Below are positions 11,601 to 22,903 of a stretch of 64,000 nt of DNA, one piece after another; positions within the stretch are counted from its first letter, which is position 1, and each line of letters begins with the position of its first letter. The stretch spans positions 9,708,120-9,772,119 of the forward strand of contig NC_037271.1 in the NCBI RefSeq assembly GCF_000002425.4, in the 5' to 3' direction. Source of the stretch: Physcomitrium patens. Taxonomy: Eukaryota; Streptophyta; Bryopsida; Funariales; Funariaceae. A program made the position numbers and the translations under genes. Below the pieces are notes generated by a model that was given only the letters and a program-made list of their open reading frames with translations, ran no database searches and was not told where the DNA came from.

Positions 11601-12805
11601 AATTCTCTTGAAGCCAGAGCATTTTCATCTTCGAGCAATGAAATCAATACTAACTATTGATTCAACTTTCATTAAGCAAGTTCAGTCAAGTATGTCTTTT
11701 GATCCTCTTATTCGTGATATTAAAGAAAATCCTTCAAAGTCTTATGATACTTCCAAGTTTGAATTCAAAAATAACCTACTATATTTCAAGAGACGCCTAT
11801 ATATTCCAAAAGGTGAAGCTTGATTATGTATTCTTCAAGCTCGTCATGACTTTCCAACAGCATGACATTTTGGATACAATAAAAGTTTGGAACTAATATC
11901 CAAGGACTCTTGGTGGCCTCAAATGTGGAAAGCAATCAAAGATTTTATACAATCTTGTGATGTTTGCTCAAGATTGAAAATTCCTCATCATCAATCTTAT
12001 AGACTTCTTCAGCCATTATTCATTCCAAAACAACCGTGGTCTTCTGTTTCTATGGATTTTATCATAGATCTTCCAATCTCAGATTCTTATGACTCTATAT
12101 TTGTGATAATAGATCGTTTTACCAAGATGATATATTTTGTACCATGTAACAAATCTATCATGGATGAAGAAACAAATAAGCTCTTTCTTAACAATATCTA
12201 TCGCTATCATGGATTACTCAAGGATATTATATCAAATAGGAGAACTTAGTTTGTATCAAGATTTTGACAGACTCTTTTCAAGTTTTTAAAAGTGGATATA
12301 AAACTATCTTTGACACTCCATCCTCAAACTAATGGACAATTGGAGTATGTTAATCAAGTTTTGGAGCAATATTTAAGATGTACCATCAACTACCAATAAG
12401 ATGATTGGACAACTCTTTTGCCATTGGCAGAGTTTGCTTACAATAATATAGTACATTCTTCTGTAAAACAAACACCTTTCTTTGCCAATTATGGTTATCA
12501 TCCATGACTTAATACTTTTGACTTTTCAAAATTTAATAATCCTATGGTGAAAGATTTGGCAATTCATTTGTCAGAGGTACATGCAACGATGAAGGCACAG
12601 TTAAAAGAAGCTGAAGAACAACAAAAAATCAATGCAGATGTCTATCAAAAGGAACAACCACCATTCTACATGAGTGACAAGGTATGATTACTTTGTTGTA
12701 ATATCAAGACCACTTGTCCTTGTGACAAGTTGGATTATAGAAGGCTTGGATTATTTTCTATTTCTGCACAAATCAATCTAGTTGCACATTGTTTACACCT
12801 ACTGG
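11601..12805 (+). pseudogene. Chromovirus integrase remnant, broken by insertion
   Basis: Zinc-binding region: HDFPTA-HFGYNK then CDVCSRLK (11845-11980), the H-H-C-C set with a stop between the two His. Core: SMDFIIDLP holds the first catalytic Asp (about 12050); the second, in the DRRSQF-type block, reads SNRRT (Asp to Asn) with a stop for Gln; the Glu block reads NGQLEYVNQVLEQYLR near 12340. The C-terminal barrel reads CDKLDYRRLGLF near 12725. The frame is cut at 12805 by the gag-only element and resumes at 16953. Confidence 0.8.
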
Positions 12806-13870
12806 TGTCGGGATAGAGAGAATATGCCTCAAAAAAATGTTAGACTTCTAGTTGTCACTAATCATTCAATCAAGCTTTATAATAAGGAAAGCCCTAAGTT
12901 TATATATAAATTTTTCCTTTTGAGCAATTACACCAAATACACAAGCCTCAAGTACCCAACAACATCCAAAATATGATAAAATCCTTTAAAACTTTGTATA
13001 TCCTTATGTGGAAATTTTTCCGAACTTCAACACCTCATATCTCCTAATCCGATTGTCTAAAAAATCCATAATTTTATATAAAGTACTAATATACTTTCAA
13101 AAACTTCTACAAAAAAATTCAATTGCAAGTTTATTACGGAGCTTGAGATATCGTTAAAATCCTAACAATAGCTTTAAACCCTCGCTTACATACACTTGTG
13201 GACTAATTTCTTCATATTTCATAAAATAAGTACTCAAATACCATGAAACTTTGACTTATAGCTTTTTAACTTAATAACTCACATTTATGGAAATTTTGAA
13301 CAAAAATTCGTCCAAAAACCCAAGATATGGCTCCAACCATTACTATCAACAAAATGACTCTTTTACTGCCTTTGAATTACATGTACTGTCTTCAAATGTC
13401 TATAACTCCTTCATCTAGACTTGAAATTCATCAAATAGTACATATAAAGTGTAGCCAACGAAGTGTCCTCTCCAATTCCAGTTGCTAATCTTTCATTTCT
13501 TTCTGTACGCATATGTTATGCTTCAAAGAGTAACAGTAGGTACAAATTTGACACCTTAACTTTGAACATCTATATCTCCTTCACAAAAACTCGAAATCAC
13601 ACAAATTCTTCATCCAAATTATACCCAAAATCCTGAACTTGCTGACCTTAGCCTCCAAAGCTTGAATGACTTCAAAAGAGAAATCCTAATCTCTAATAAG
13701 GCCTCAGGTAGTCTCCTTGAAGCATATTGGACATAGCCTTTGATCAATAGAAATGAAGATCGCCATTCCTTGCCTTCATCCAACCATGCCTTACTTTCAT
13801 CCCTCCCAATAAGCCTCCTATTAGTTAATATTTTCTTCTTTTGGGCTTCTTTTGTTAAGCCTTGTACTGC
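12806..13870 (-). repeat. 3' LTR of gag-only element (shortened)
   Basis: Matches 15702-16770 over its length, e.g. 'atgttaggcttctggctctcactaatcattcaatcaagctt'-type sequence at 12838 and 15733, and 'ccttgccttcatccaaccatg' at 13769 and 16667. Compared with the other LTR it lacks about 180 bp at the inner end, including the expected TG start and the polypurine tract. Confidence 0.7.
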
Positions 13871-15646
13871 TCCATATTCAAATTCACCTTGATTTTGGAT
13901 ACATGTTGTATCCATAACAATCCTCTTATTACTCATATTTATTCTAGCAAATATTTCTAAAACTTCATTTTCCATTTCTCCATTCAAAAATTCTTCTATT
14001 TCTTCAACTTTTTCTTCTTGAGCTTCACTAGAGTCAATTTCTTGCTCATTTTTGTAGCCATCATTAATCATAGGGTCACATTTAAAAGTAAGTACTTGGC
14101 CAATTTCTTCTTTTTCTTCTTCTTCTTCTTCTTTAATTGTGTGAGTATTCAATGCCTCCACCATAATAGCTTCAACTTTGGATTTCCATGTGTCATCTTT
14201 CTTCTTATCTTTGTCTTTCTCCCACCATTCTTTTAGTATTGATATATCTCAAGGATGAGCAAAAGAAGGCACCTTTACTAGCTTTTGCCCTTCATAAGCT
14301 TCTTTAGTACTTGGAGATGTCTTCTTGCTTCTAAATTCAACACCCTCTTCATAAATAGTTCTATCTCTTTTTTCCTCAACCATAGCATCATGCAGATCAT
14401 CATCATGTTTTTTTCTACATAAATATGCTTTAATATTAATAGCAATAACTGAATCATTCCACTCAGTCATTTTTCTGATAGCTTCAATTCCCTTGATCAT
14501 GACTTTTGTAGTTGGTAGGGAACTAGCCTTAAGTACTTTTTGTTCAACTGTAACAGAATAAGACTCAGCTCCTTCTCCTTGTATGGCATTATTCCTTGAT
14601 ATTTGCTCTTCTACAAATTTTTTCATGCCACCCTTCTCAAAATTTGTCTTTAAAGGCTCATCTAATCTTGTGAGTCTTATCCTACCTTCTTTGAAATATA
14701 CAATACCATCATTGATTATACCTTTGTGGCTGTCACATTCACCACGCTTATGGTTTGGAATGTCACACTACATACATCTTTCTACAAATCCCTTTCAGCC
14801 TTCAATTGTCTTTGATAAATTTGCGATTTGGAATTTCTTCAACTCACACATTTCCACCTTCAAATCTTATATGTCTTTGATCAATTCTTCAAGAGTACCA
14901 TAATTAACAATCTTGATCATCTTTTGAGGTAGTCCTTGATTCTGAGATGTAAGCACTAGTTCCAATCTCGATATTAAACTACGAGTCTTAATCTTCTGTT
15001 GTTTAGCCTCAAGTTCCACTGTCTCTTTTACTAGCTTCCAATTATTTGTAAAACTACTCTCAGATGTCTTATCTTTTAGATAAAAGAGAAGCTTGTCTTC
15101 CAAATATTCATCAGCTACTTATAAAAATAATCCAGTTTTCCTTGTTTCCAAGAGCTGCCTCTCTTACCATAGTAAGTGCCGAAATTTGGTCTCAAATTTC
15201 TTGATTAATTCATTTAGAGCCAATTGATTCCCTGGCCTTTGATCAATCCACTCCAAAAAAGTTTGTTTTGTCATTCTTTTTGAATCTTCTTCAAAAAATT
15301 CATCTTTCAAGAGTTCTTCAAATTTCTTCCATGATATAGTCTCAGTATGTAACTCTTGCACCCTCTCTCTGATTTCTGGTACCACTGCCAAATCAAAGGT
15401 AGTAATCATCTTCATTTCTGAAACTTGATGCACCTCTATTTCACATGTGTAAATCCTTAAGAACTTGGTGATATTCCTCCCATCAAACCTCCCAAATTTG
15501 TCCACTACTACTTGTAAGGCTTTAGTAGTGTTCCTATCCTCTCCATGTACCTGTTGCCTTTCTTCCATAAATTGAGCAAATGCCCTGAATAAAACATGGG
15601 CACCCACTCCTCCTAATAATTCAAACCCTTAATTTTGATCCTCCAT
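13871..15646 (-). pseudogene. Gag of the gag-only element, with CCHC zinc knuckle
   Basis: Minus-strand gag starting at the ATG at 15646 (MEDQN then a stop for Gln). Domains in order: capsid-like region (VDKFGRFDGRNITKFLRIYT, near 15510-15450); a charged helical stretch with EELLKDEFFEED; a linker; and a zinc knuckle at 14735-14776 with exact C-x2-C-x4-H-x4-C spacing, its residue before the second Cys being a TAG that fits a lost Trp. A Lys/Glu-rich tail with a run of about 8 Glu lies near 14140-14120. Frame breaks occur near 15160, 15110, 14865 and 14250. The long acidic tail after the knuckle is unusual for gag. No protease signature follows. Confidence 0.7.
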
Positions 15647-15701
15647 TTCAACTTGTTGAAAAAATTAGTGCCTTAAGGCTCTCTGAGTGGAAGTACCAAT
15701 A
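15647..15701 (-). other. Leader and possible split primer-binding site of gag-only element
   Basis: Read on the minus strand, the bases just after the 5' LTR are TATTGGTACTTCCACTCAGA. This looks like the iMet site TTGGTATCAGAG with seven extra bases after TTGGTA. The position is right for a primer-binding site; the split form makes the call tentative. Confidence 0.35.
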
Positions 15702-16952
15702 TGTCGGGGTAGAGAGAATTTGCCTCAAGAAAATGTTAGGCTTCTGGCTCTCACTAATCATTCAATCAAGCTTCAAAATAAGAGAAGCCCTAAGTTTATA
15801 TATAAATTTTTTCTTTTGAGCAATTACACCAAATACACAAGCCTTAAGGTACCAACAACACCCAAAATATGATAAAATCCTCTAAAGCCTTGTATATCCT
15901 TATGTGGAAATTTTTTTGAACTTCAAAACCTTATGTCTCCTAATCCGACCGTCCAAACAAACTCAAATTTTACATGAAGTACTGATGTATTCTTATTAAC
16001 TTCTACAATAAATTTCAACCACAAATTCATTGCGAATCTTGAGATATCTTAAAAACCCTAATAGTCACTTCAAACCCTTATCTTTATACACCTACGTGTA
16101 ATTTTCTTCATATTTCACAAAATATAAGCTTAAATGCCATAAAATTTATATGTATAGCTTCTTAAAACAAAATTTTATATTTTCCAAAAAAATTTAAGCC
16201 AAAAATTTGTCTGAAAATTTAAGTTATGGCTCCAACTATTACTATAAATAAAACCGCTCACTTACTACCTTTGATTTGGAAGCGCCCCCTTCAACTTTTT
16301 ATAACTCCTTCACATGAATTTCAAAAGCAATATTTTTTTATAAAATATGTAGGTGTTAAAATCACCATTTTAGAAGCATCTTTCGATCTTCAAAAGCTAC
16401 CGTACAACTCCTCGTATCCTCAAAAGAGTAACAATATGTCTTAAATTAATACCTTATCTTTGAACACTTATATCTCTTTCACAAAAACTTGAAATCAAAC
16501 AAACTCTCTATCCAAATTATATCCAAAATCCTGAACTTACTGATTATAGCTTCTAAAGCTCAAATGACTTCGAAAGAAAAACCCTAATCCCTAATAAGGC
16601 CTCGGGCAGCCTCCTTGAAGCCCATTGGACATGGCCTTCGATCAATAGGAATAAAGTTTCCCATTCCTTGCCTTCATCCAACCATGTCTTGCATTCATCC
16701 CTCCCAATAAGCCTCCAATAGTTAAGATTTTCTTCTTTAGGCTCTAATCTCTTATCAAGGCTTTATACTAAACATTTAGGTCTTGCAATTCTTTTAAATG
16801 TTATAATCAAAAAAGATAAAATTCAAAATAAAGTTTCTTAAATCCACTCTCTTTAAATTAATCTATCAACCATTCTAACATACATCTAGATTTATTAACA
16901 TATAATATATTTTAACTAATTTTTACATACTGTAAGCATTTACAATACAACA
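15702..16952 (-). repeat. 5' LTR of gag-only element
   Basis: 1251-bp LTR, TGTTGTATTG...CCCCGACA on the minus strand. Parts of it resemble the LTR-A repeats: the 'aactttgaac-cttatatctctttcacaaaaact' segment near 16460 has counterparts at 6820, 13560 and 32275, so all may belong to one superfamily. Confidence 0.7.
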
Positions 16953-16956
16953 CTAG

Positions 16957-17225
16957 AGTCAATGAAAATCCATCTAGTATTCCATATGTCTCTTTTTGAA
17001 CCATACAAGATAGTGGACATACGAAGAAGAAGATAAGCTCTATCTCCTCCTATAGAAGTGGACAATAATGAAGAGTTTGAATTGGAAGAAGTCTTAGATT
17101 CAAGGCGACGCCAAAATAAATTAGAATATCTTATCCATTGATGCAGATATGATATTAGTGAATGCACATGGGAGCTAATAAAGAATCTTGCAAATGCAGC
17201 AAAGGCGATGGAGGCTTTTCATTGA
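16957..17225 (+). pseudogene. Chromodomain of plus-strand chromovirus
   Basis: Integrase end and chromodomain: MKIHLVFHMSLFEPYKIVDI, then PPIEVDNNEEFELEEVLDSR, RRQNKLEYLIH and TWELIKNLANAAKAMEAFH. The order and the aromatic/Glu pattern (Y-VE-IL, W-GY, TWEP-NL) match the chromodomains of plant chromoviruses; the W-x-G-Y part has decayed to a stop and C-R-Y. Four stops in all. In living elements this domain binds histone marks at the target. Confidence 0.8.
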
Positions 17226-17709
17226 TAACATCTATCAAAATCAAAATGAAAACCTTTCTTATAAAAGAAATAAGATCTAGAGTCTTTATTTGCTGACATG
17301 TCGGACGAGACATTACGATTGTCATAACCTTCAAGACAAAACAATCGAGATGAAGATCTTCAAGAATGACATGTTCTTCCTCAAATAGATGGCGAGATAC
17401 AATGCGTTTGATATCACGACCTTGGAAGGAACTCCCAATGTTTGGTGATTTTACTAGAGGTAGAAACATCTCCTAATGATGTTCCAAATATTTAATCAAA
17501 AGAAGTTATAAAAGCCTCAACAATGATCAAATAACTAGATGGTCTTCCCACCTTAGTATGGAACACTATCGATGGTTGAAAGGCTCTATCAATCATCTTC
17601 AAAGAAAACAAAGATCAGAGTATGTGGCAAATATAATTATTTGCATCATAGATTTCTTCAACATATGATGACTGCTCATCATAAAACTCGTCCCTAAAAG
17701 GAGGAGTAT
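17226..17709 (+). other. 3' non-coding region and polypurine tract of chromovirus
   Basis: About 470 bp between the chromodomain and the 3' LTR. It ends in the purine run AAAAGGAGGAG at 17696-17706 directly before the LTR start, the expected plus-strand primer. No gene seen on either strand. Confidence 0.6.
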
Positions 17710-18277
17710 TGTCATGGATATATGCATATAAGCCAATAATTACATATATGAATAGGTAGAAATAAGTAAAAGTAAGTAAAAGTAAGTTAATTACATAATA
17801 TTTGTTATGAAAGCTTCCAAAAAGCTTCATAGATACTGCTTTGACTTTATAGGTGTCTTTAATTGACTTTTTGGATTAGAAACGTAGTCAACAAGTTGGC
17901 CATGTGCCACACATATTGTTAGCTTGAAGACCAAGCTAACTATGTGGCCACACGTAGAAAAATTTGCCTTGTAAGTTAAGGCATGTGTCCTACAAAGTCA
18001 ATACATATTAGAGGTCTTATAAAACATCGCCACGTAGCCCCTAGTTAGATAGTATATATAGAGACAAGAATGAAGCCCTCTTCACTCTTATCAACTCCTT
18101 TCTTACTTCTAGTCTAGTTTCAAGGGTCTCTAGTTTTCTTGTCTTTTGGCAATAGCCATTCCAGTTTTTTTTTTAATATACATATTGAATTATTTTTATT
18201 TTTTCATCTTTCTTTGATAGAAGTTACACTTGTTTATTTGTCTTCATCAAGTTCTTGTCCTTGACATCTTGACAACA
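17710..18277 (+). repeat. 3' LTR of plus-strand chromovirus
   Basis: Starts TGTCATGGAT and ends near TTGACAACA; see the 5' LTR at 8184 for shared blocks. It has a slightly different 3' end, possibly a small deletion, and no matching target duplication. Confidence 0.75.
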
Positions 18278-18379
18278 TATTTTTTAGAACTCTAGCCCAT
18301 CTTTCTTAATATTGATTGTGTATTCATCTAATTAATCAAGTTCTTCTTAGCTTTCTTATTCAAACTCTTTTGTTCAACT

Positions 18380-19258
18380 TCTTGTATAATGTATCTATGA
18401 TAGATAGAGTATATCTATTCTTGATAGTGTTTGTTTTGAATCCTTATAATTTACATACATATACAATATTCCATTATTTTTCTTCTTAAGTAAAATAGAA
18501 GTACTTCCTTGAAAATTTGAATAATATATGAAGTTTTTGACAAAGTTTTCATCAATATATTTATTGAATGCAACCATCTTATTTTACAATAAAATATAAA
18601 ATAGTCTAAATTATAGTTGAGTTTTTTTAAAGATTAATAAAAATAATTATAAATAGAATATCCTAAAATAATATTTATATTTTCCTTATAAAAAATCTTT
18701 ATAATCTTTATATTGGTTTAATGTACTACTTAAAGTCTTTCTACCATCAAAAATAGATGTTGCATAAATAGCAAAAGGTGATTTTTTTTTTACAACATGC
18801 ATGAAAGTTCTTATATAAATCAATAAGAATTTGGATATATTAGAATTTGATTTTTTATTAAAATAATAAAATTCTAAGTTATGCAATGTAAAAAATTAAG
18901 ATTATAATAAATTTAATCTATTCAAGAATTATACTATTCTAGCCATAATAAATCTAAAATAATTGGGTTGGAAAAAAATCTAATAATACTAAATATTATT
19001 AAGCTATTATAACCATTAGTTTTTAATTTTATAGAAATAATTTTATAGATAAAATTTCCAAAAAAAAAAAAAAAAAAAAAAAAACAACCATATATAGCTT
19101 CTATATGTACGGAATTAGTTTTTTTGATAAAAGATAATTGTTATTTTTTACAAAAAAATTATCTATAAAACAAGATGAGACATTTGAATCTAAGAAAAAA
19201 AAGATATTTTAATTTTTTGGTCATAAAATAATATGTATTATAAAATAAGGTGAAGGAT
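18380..19258 (-). pseudogene. Minus-strand gypsy RT start and protease remnant
   Basis: Reads on the minus strand, toward lower coordinates: decayed protease/linker (18690-19250, including FLLIYIRTFMHVVKKKSPFA, the counterpart of the linker near 41.9 kb) then the first RT blocks (KYIDENFVKNFIYYSNFQ and ILLKKKN-G, 18395-18577). Most catalytic motifs are lost. A 25-base A tract lies at 19060-19084. At 19258 it gives way to family-B repeat, and gag resumes at about 20531. Confidence 0.6.
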
Positions 19259-20530
19259 TTGAAAAATCTAAATCCTAAATCCTAAAATAATTCCAATTAA
19301 ATCTTAAAAAATCCTATATCTTAAATAAACCTCATTCAAATTTTTTAAAATTTATAATCAAATCCTAAACAAATTCTAATCAAATTCTAAACAAATTTAA
19401 AATCCTAATCCTAAGCCAAATCATAATTAAATCCTAAATCCTAGTCCTAAACCAAATCTCAATGAAATCCTAAATCTTAATAAAATCCTATTAAATCCTA
19501 AACAAATTCTAATCAAATCTTAGACAAAATTTAATCAATCCTAAATAAATCCTAAATCCTAAACAATCCTAAAATAATTCCAAGTAAATTTTAATCAATT
19601 ATTATTTCTATTTGAAACCTCAATAAATATAAATTGAATTATAAATCTTGACTAAAATTTCATCTAAACTTCAATCAAGAAGCAATTAATAAGCATATAA
19701 AATTTGAAAAGAATCAGACTTACCAATTGAAAGAAAATCTTCCAAAACCTCTCACTCATTGACTACCTTCCTGCTCCAATTTGAATATTGATCTTTCAAC
19801 ATCAATTTTTCATTGCTGAACTATTCAATCATTCTAAAAATTGGATTGTGTATAGATATTCAAGTCTTAATTTCTCTCACTAAATTTTGCTTCAATCCAA
19901 GTAGTAAATATTGCTAGTTCTTGGAATCACTTACCTACCCTAAAACCCTTATATGCTTCAATCTAATAGCTTGAATGATTTTAAATTTCTTACATACATT
20001 TACAACTAATAAAATAATATACTATCCAATTTCTACTTATATGTATGCTACAAAATTCATAAAATCTTGAAATCTATAAACTTATTTTTATTTCTCAAAA
20101 TCTAAACCCGTTGACTACATCATTAACTTTGAAATTCTCTCAAAATCTCAATATTAATCCAAATGATATGAAATTAATACTTAATCTCTCATTGAGTTTG
20201 CTCTCAAACTTTAATTTTTAATTGACGAAAGAATCCTAGAGTCCTTGTAGGTACTTGGTTTTATATCTTAAGGTTTGATTTTGATCCTAATTGACAATTG
20301 GTCTTCTCCATATATCAATTCTTGTCTTCTTAAGGTAATTTTTACTAAAATAAACTCCAAAATTCTTTCTACATATGCTTATATTTTTTATTTTTTTAAT
20401 CTATCTTATTTATCTTTATTTATGATTTTATAAAATAAATAGTATCTAATTTTATGAAAGAAAATTCTAACACTAATAGATTCTAGTTTAAGGTTTTAGA
20501 ATTCAATAATATGTATTGTAGTTAAACATG
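19259..20530. repeat. Family-B repeat, copy 1
   Basis: About 1.27 kb inserted in (or replacing part of) a gypsy gag. The left third is a loose array of 'aaatcctaa' units (19260-19580). The remainder matches a second copy at 34840-36150, best seen in 'gacaattggtcttctccatatatcaat' at 20302 against 'gataattggtcttctctggatatcaat' at 35905. No coding capacity seen. It may be a non-autonomous element; the ends do not show clear terminal repeats. Confidence 0.55.
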
Positions 20531-21300
20531 AATTTTGTTGTAAAGATAGAAATTTTATCTCTATTTTTTTTTTGATTATTTTTTCCAAATATAGCAATAA
20601 ATACTTTCAAGAATGAATTTAGATCATATAAAAATTATAAATTCTTTTCAATTAAAGTTACAAACTAAAAGAAAGCACTTCTAGATAGAAGTGCACCAAT
20701 AAATCCAACTTGAGTGAATCTATCAAAGTATTGAAAAGGATATAATCTTAAATAGAGCTTCACTTATTGTAAAAATCTTTAAAATATTATTTTATTCCAT
20801 CATAATTTTCTAGCATACTAATTATTGTTTCTTTTATGTGTATAATGGCAAGATTTCTAGAATTTAATTTTGAAATTGATCTATTTTTTTTTTTCAATTG
20901 AACAATATTTTAACATAGACATTGAACCTCATTGTTATTTTTTTTATATTATCTCCATAATTGACAATGGTACTACATGAGATATTGATCTTAAGAGTAT
21001 AGATAAGCTTATAAAGATCTAAAATACTTGCAAATCTATTTTTCCTTTTGTAAAATATAGCATTTATTAAATTTCTTTCTATCTCTATAATAGATGAATT
21101 TAACAAATCTATAAGTCAAATTCATTAGAAGGTAATCCATAATTTCTAATATCAAATAAAAATTTCTACAAAGAAGATTTTTTTTACTTTCTTTCAAGAA
21201 AAAATTAATGTTAAAAAAATGCTAATTTATAGGTTAATTACTTGCAACCTTTAAAGCATAATAAAAAAAATGAAGTAATTCACTCACTTCTAAAAAAATA
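20531..21300 (-). pseudogene. Minus-strand gypsy gag and leader remnant
   Basis: Resumes the element broken at 19258. The texts KRKNRFASILDLYKLIYTL and ATNTFKNEF-type follow the gag at 43.4-43.0 kb. The gag-side leader runs to about 21300. Strongly AT-shifted, with stops. Confidence 0.6.
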
Positions 21301-21480
21301 AAAATAGTAAATTAATACTTTTATCATATTATAAAGGACATGAATTTCAAAGAATTGAATTTTCCATATACTCTTTTGTTATTTAAAAAGAATAGATATT
21401 CATTCAAAGATAGTATAATATTAAAACTAAATTTACTATTACTAAAGAAAAAAAGACTATAGACTCTTGAAACAAGATGA
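21301..21480 (-). repeat. Truncated gypsy LTR
   Basis: Matches the inner 180 bp of the LTR at 43691-43880 (minus), through 'aaaggacatgaattt' and 'gatagtataatattaaaactaaat'. The rest of the LTR is gone; an ATTTT repeat follows. Confidence 0.5.
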
Positions 21481-21485
21481 ACCAA

Positions 21486-21536
21486 ATTAACCATATTTTA
21501 TTTTTATTTTATTTTTATTTTATTTTTATTTTTTTA
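21486..21536 (+). repeat. (ATTTT)n simple repeat
   Basis: Tandem ATTTT units, directly at the break between an LTR fragment and an RT fragment. Confidence 0.85.
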
Positions 21537-21539
21537 ACA

Positions 21540-22110
21540 TCTAAACTTCTTGACCAAATAAATAAAGCCAAGAACTACAAGGAGCTCATAATTAAATATG
21601 TAAAAAAAAGAATTTATGACATTAGTTATGACATTAATTATGATATTTTGTTTCTAATTAGATTTGGTCACTTTAATTGTAATACTATGTGTATTGGACT
21701 TATAAATATTTTAACTAATCTTAAATATTTGTTAAATAATATTTTTTTAAATTTTTATATAATTTGATATATATTAATTAAATAATATTTTTATTTATTC
21801 TAAAAATAGATAAGAATATAACTAATATATTTTTTTTGCTTTACAAAAATTTAAAAGTAGAAGACTACATGCCAAGATAAAAATATGTGTATATATATCA
21901 TACAACTTAAGTAAAATTTTGAAAATATACTATTTGAAATGATAGTTTAAAGATGATCTTAAAAATATGATATCAAATTATTATTCACTTCAAAATTAAA
22001 TTAGGATTATTTTTAAAATTTTACAAAAAATTAAAAAAATTATTATAATTAAAAAATTAAACAAAGAAAAAATATTTATTAATTAAAATTTTATAAATAT
22101 AAATATAAAA
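21540..22110 (+). pseudogene. Ty3/gypsy RT fragment
   Basis: Plus-strand RT middle: LLDQINKAKNYKELI (counterpart of LLDELNQAKIYTKID) and FGHFNCNTMCIGLINILTN (counterpart of the RT block 4 text [15 protein letters not shown]). The catalytic YxDD block further on is unreadable. No flanking LTR on this strand. Confidence 0.6.
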
Positions 22111-22490
22111 ATAAATAAATAACTAACACTTTCTTTTGTGCAAAGATATTCCTAACATGCATAATTTAATATATGTAAAATTTAATTAGTTTGATATTAA
22201 ATCATGATTTATATTATATTCAATGCCAAAAATTTGATATATCCATATTCATCTATATTCTATGACTCTATATTATCTCAACCTTCAATTCTTTTGTCTT
22301 TAAAAATCTTTTTCAAATTAAGTCTTTGAGTAATAAAAACATAAAAGATTATATCCTATTACTATTATTTTTCATCAATGTCAAATAAAAAAAAATTTAA
22401 AAATCATTTTAAACCAAAAATAGTTATTTTTATGCAAGGTGTATAGGCAAGGTGGATGTCCACATAGTAAAATGTCTACCTTATAATTCT

Positions 22491-22526
<36 letters not shown>

Positions 22527-22903
22527 GGACAAATTTCAGTATTAAATAACTGGGGGTTTGACGAAAGTCAAATAATTGACACCAGAAATAATGACCAAGA
22601 AATACAATGTCATGAAGAAAGCAACTTCACCACCTCAAGACAGACAATTTATAAACTAGCCAAATTGATTCAACTTGATAAACAGTTGAGAGCAACCCTG
22701 AAATAGACTATTATTGTTCTATGAACAAGGGCAATTTGTAACATGAAACATTTGTAAGAATAAGGGAATCAAAATACATATTCGTGATGTTCCAAAAAAT
22801 AAACTCAACCAGTAAAGGACTCAAGTTTTTAAATGTATAACCTCAAGAAATTAAAAAAACTACTTAATACATCAATGGATCCATCTCCCAATTGGATGGA
22901 CTG
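22111..22903. other. Intergenic stretch before GHR1-like gene, with (TA)n
   Basis: No gene seen. A (TA)n microsatellite lies at 22493-22523. Base composition changes from strongly AT-rich to balanced over 22.5-22.9 kb. The last part should hold the 3' UTR of the minus-strand gene. Confidence 0.6.
22493..22523 (+). repeat. (TA)n microsatellite
   Basis: About 15 TA units between the repeat block and the GHR1-like gene. Confidence 0.9.

Larger units (their letters stand above)
12806..16952 (-). mobile_element. Gag-only LTR retrotransposon (TR-GAG type), nested
   Basis: A 4147-bp element inside the chromovirus integrase-chromodomain junction. Its LTRs start (plus-strand view) with TGTCGGG at 12806 and 15702, and the outer end is ACAACA at 16952. 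It is flanked by CTGG (12802-12805) and CTAG (16953-16956), a 4-bp duplication with one G-to-A change. Joining the flanks restores the chromovirus reading frame just before MKIHLVFH. Between the LTRs, only gag-like reading frames with a CCHC knuckle are seen, all on the minus strand; no protease, RT or integrase motif. It would depend on another element's enzymes. Known gag-only plant families are called TR-GAG; assignment to that class is my inference. Confidence 0.75.

Noticed and set aside
19259-19580. True interstitial telomere array
   Set aside because: Units are irregular (8-12 bp spacing) and lack runs of exact CCCTAAA; kept only as a possible telomere-like origin.
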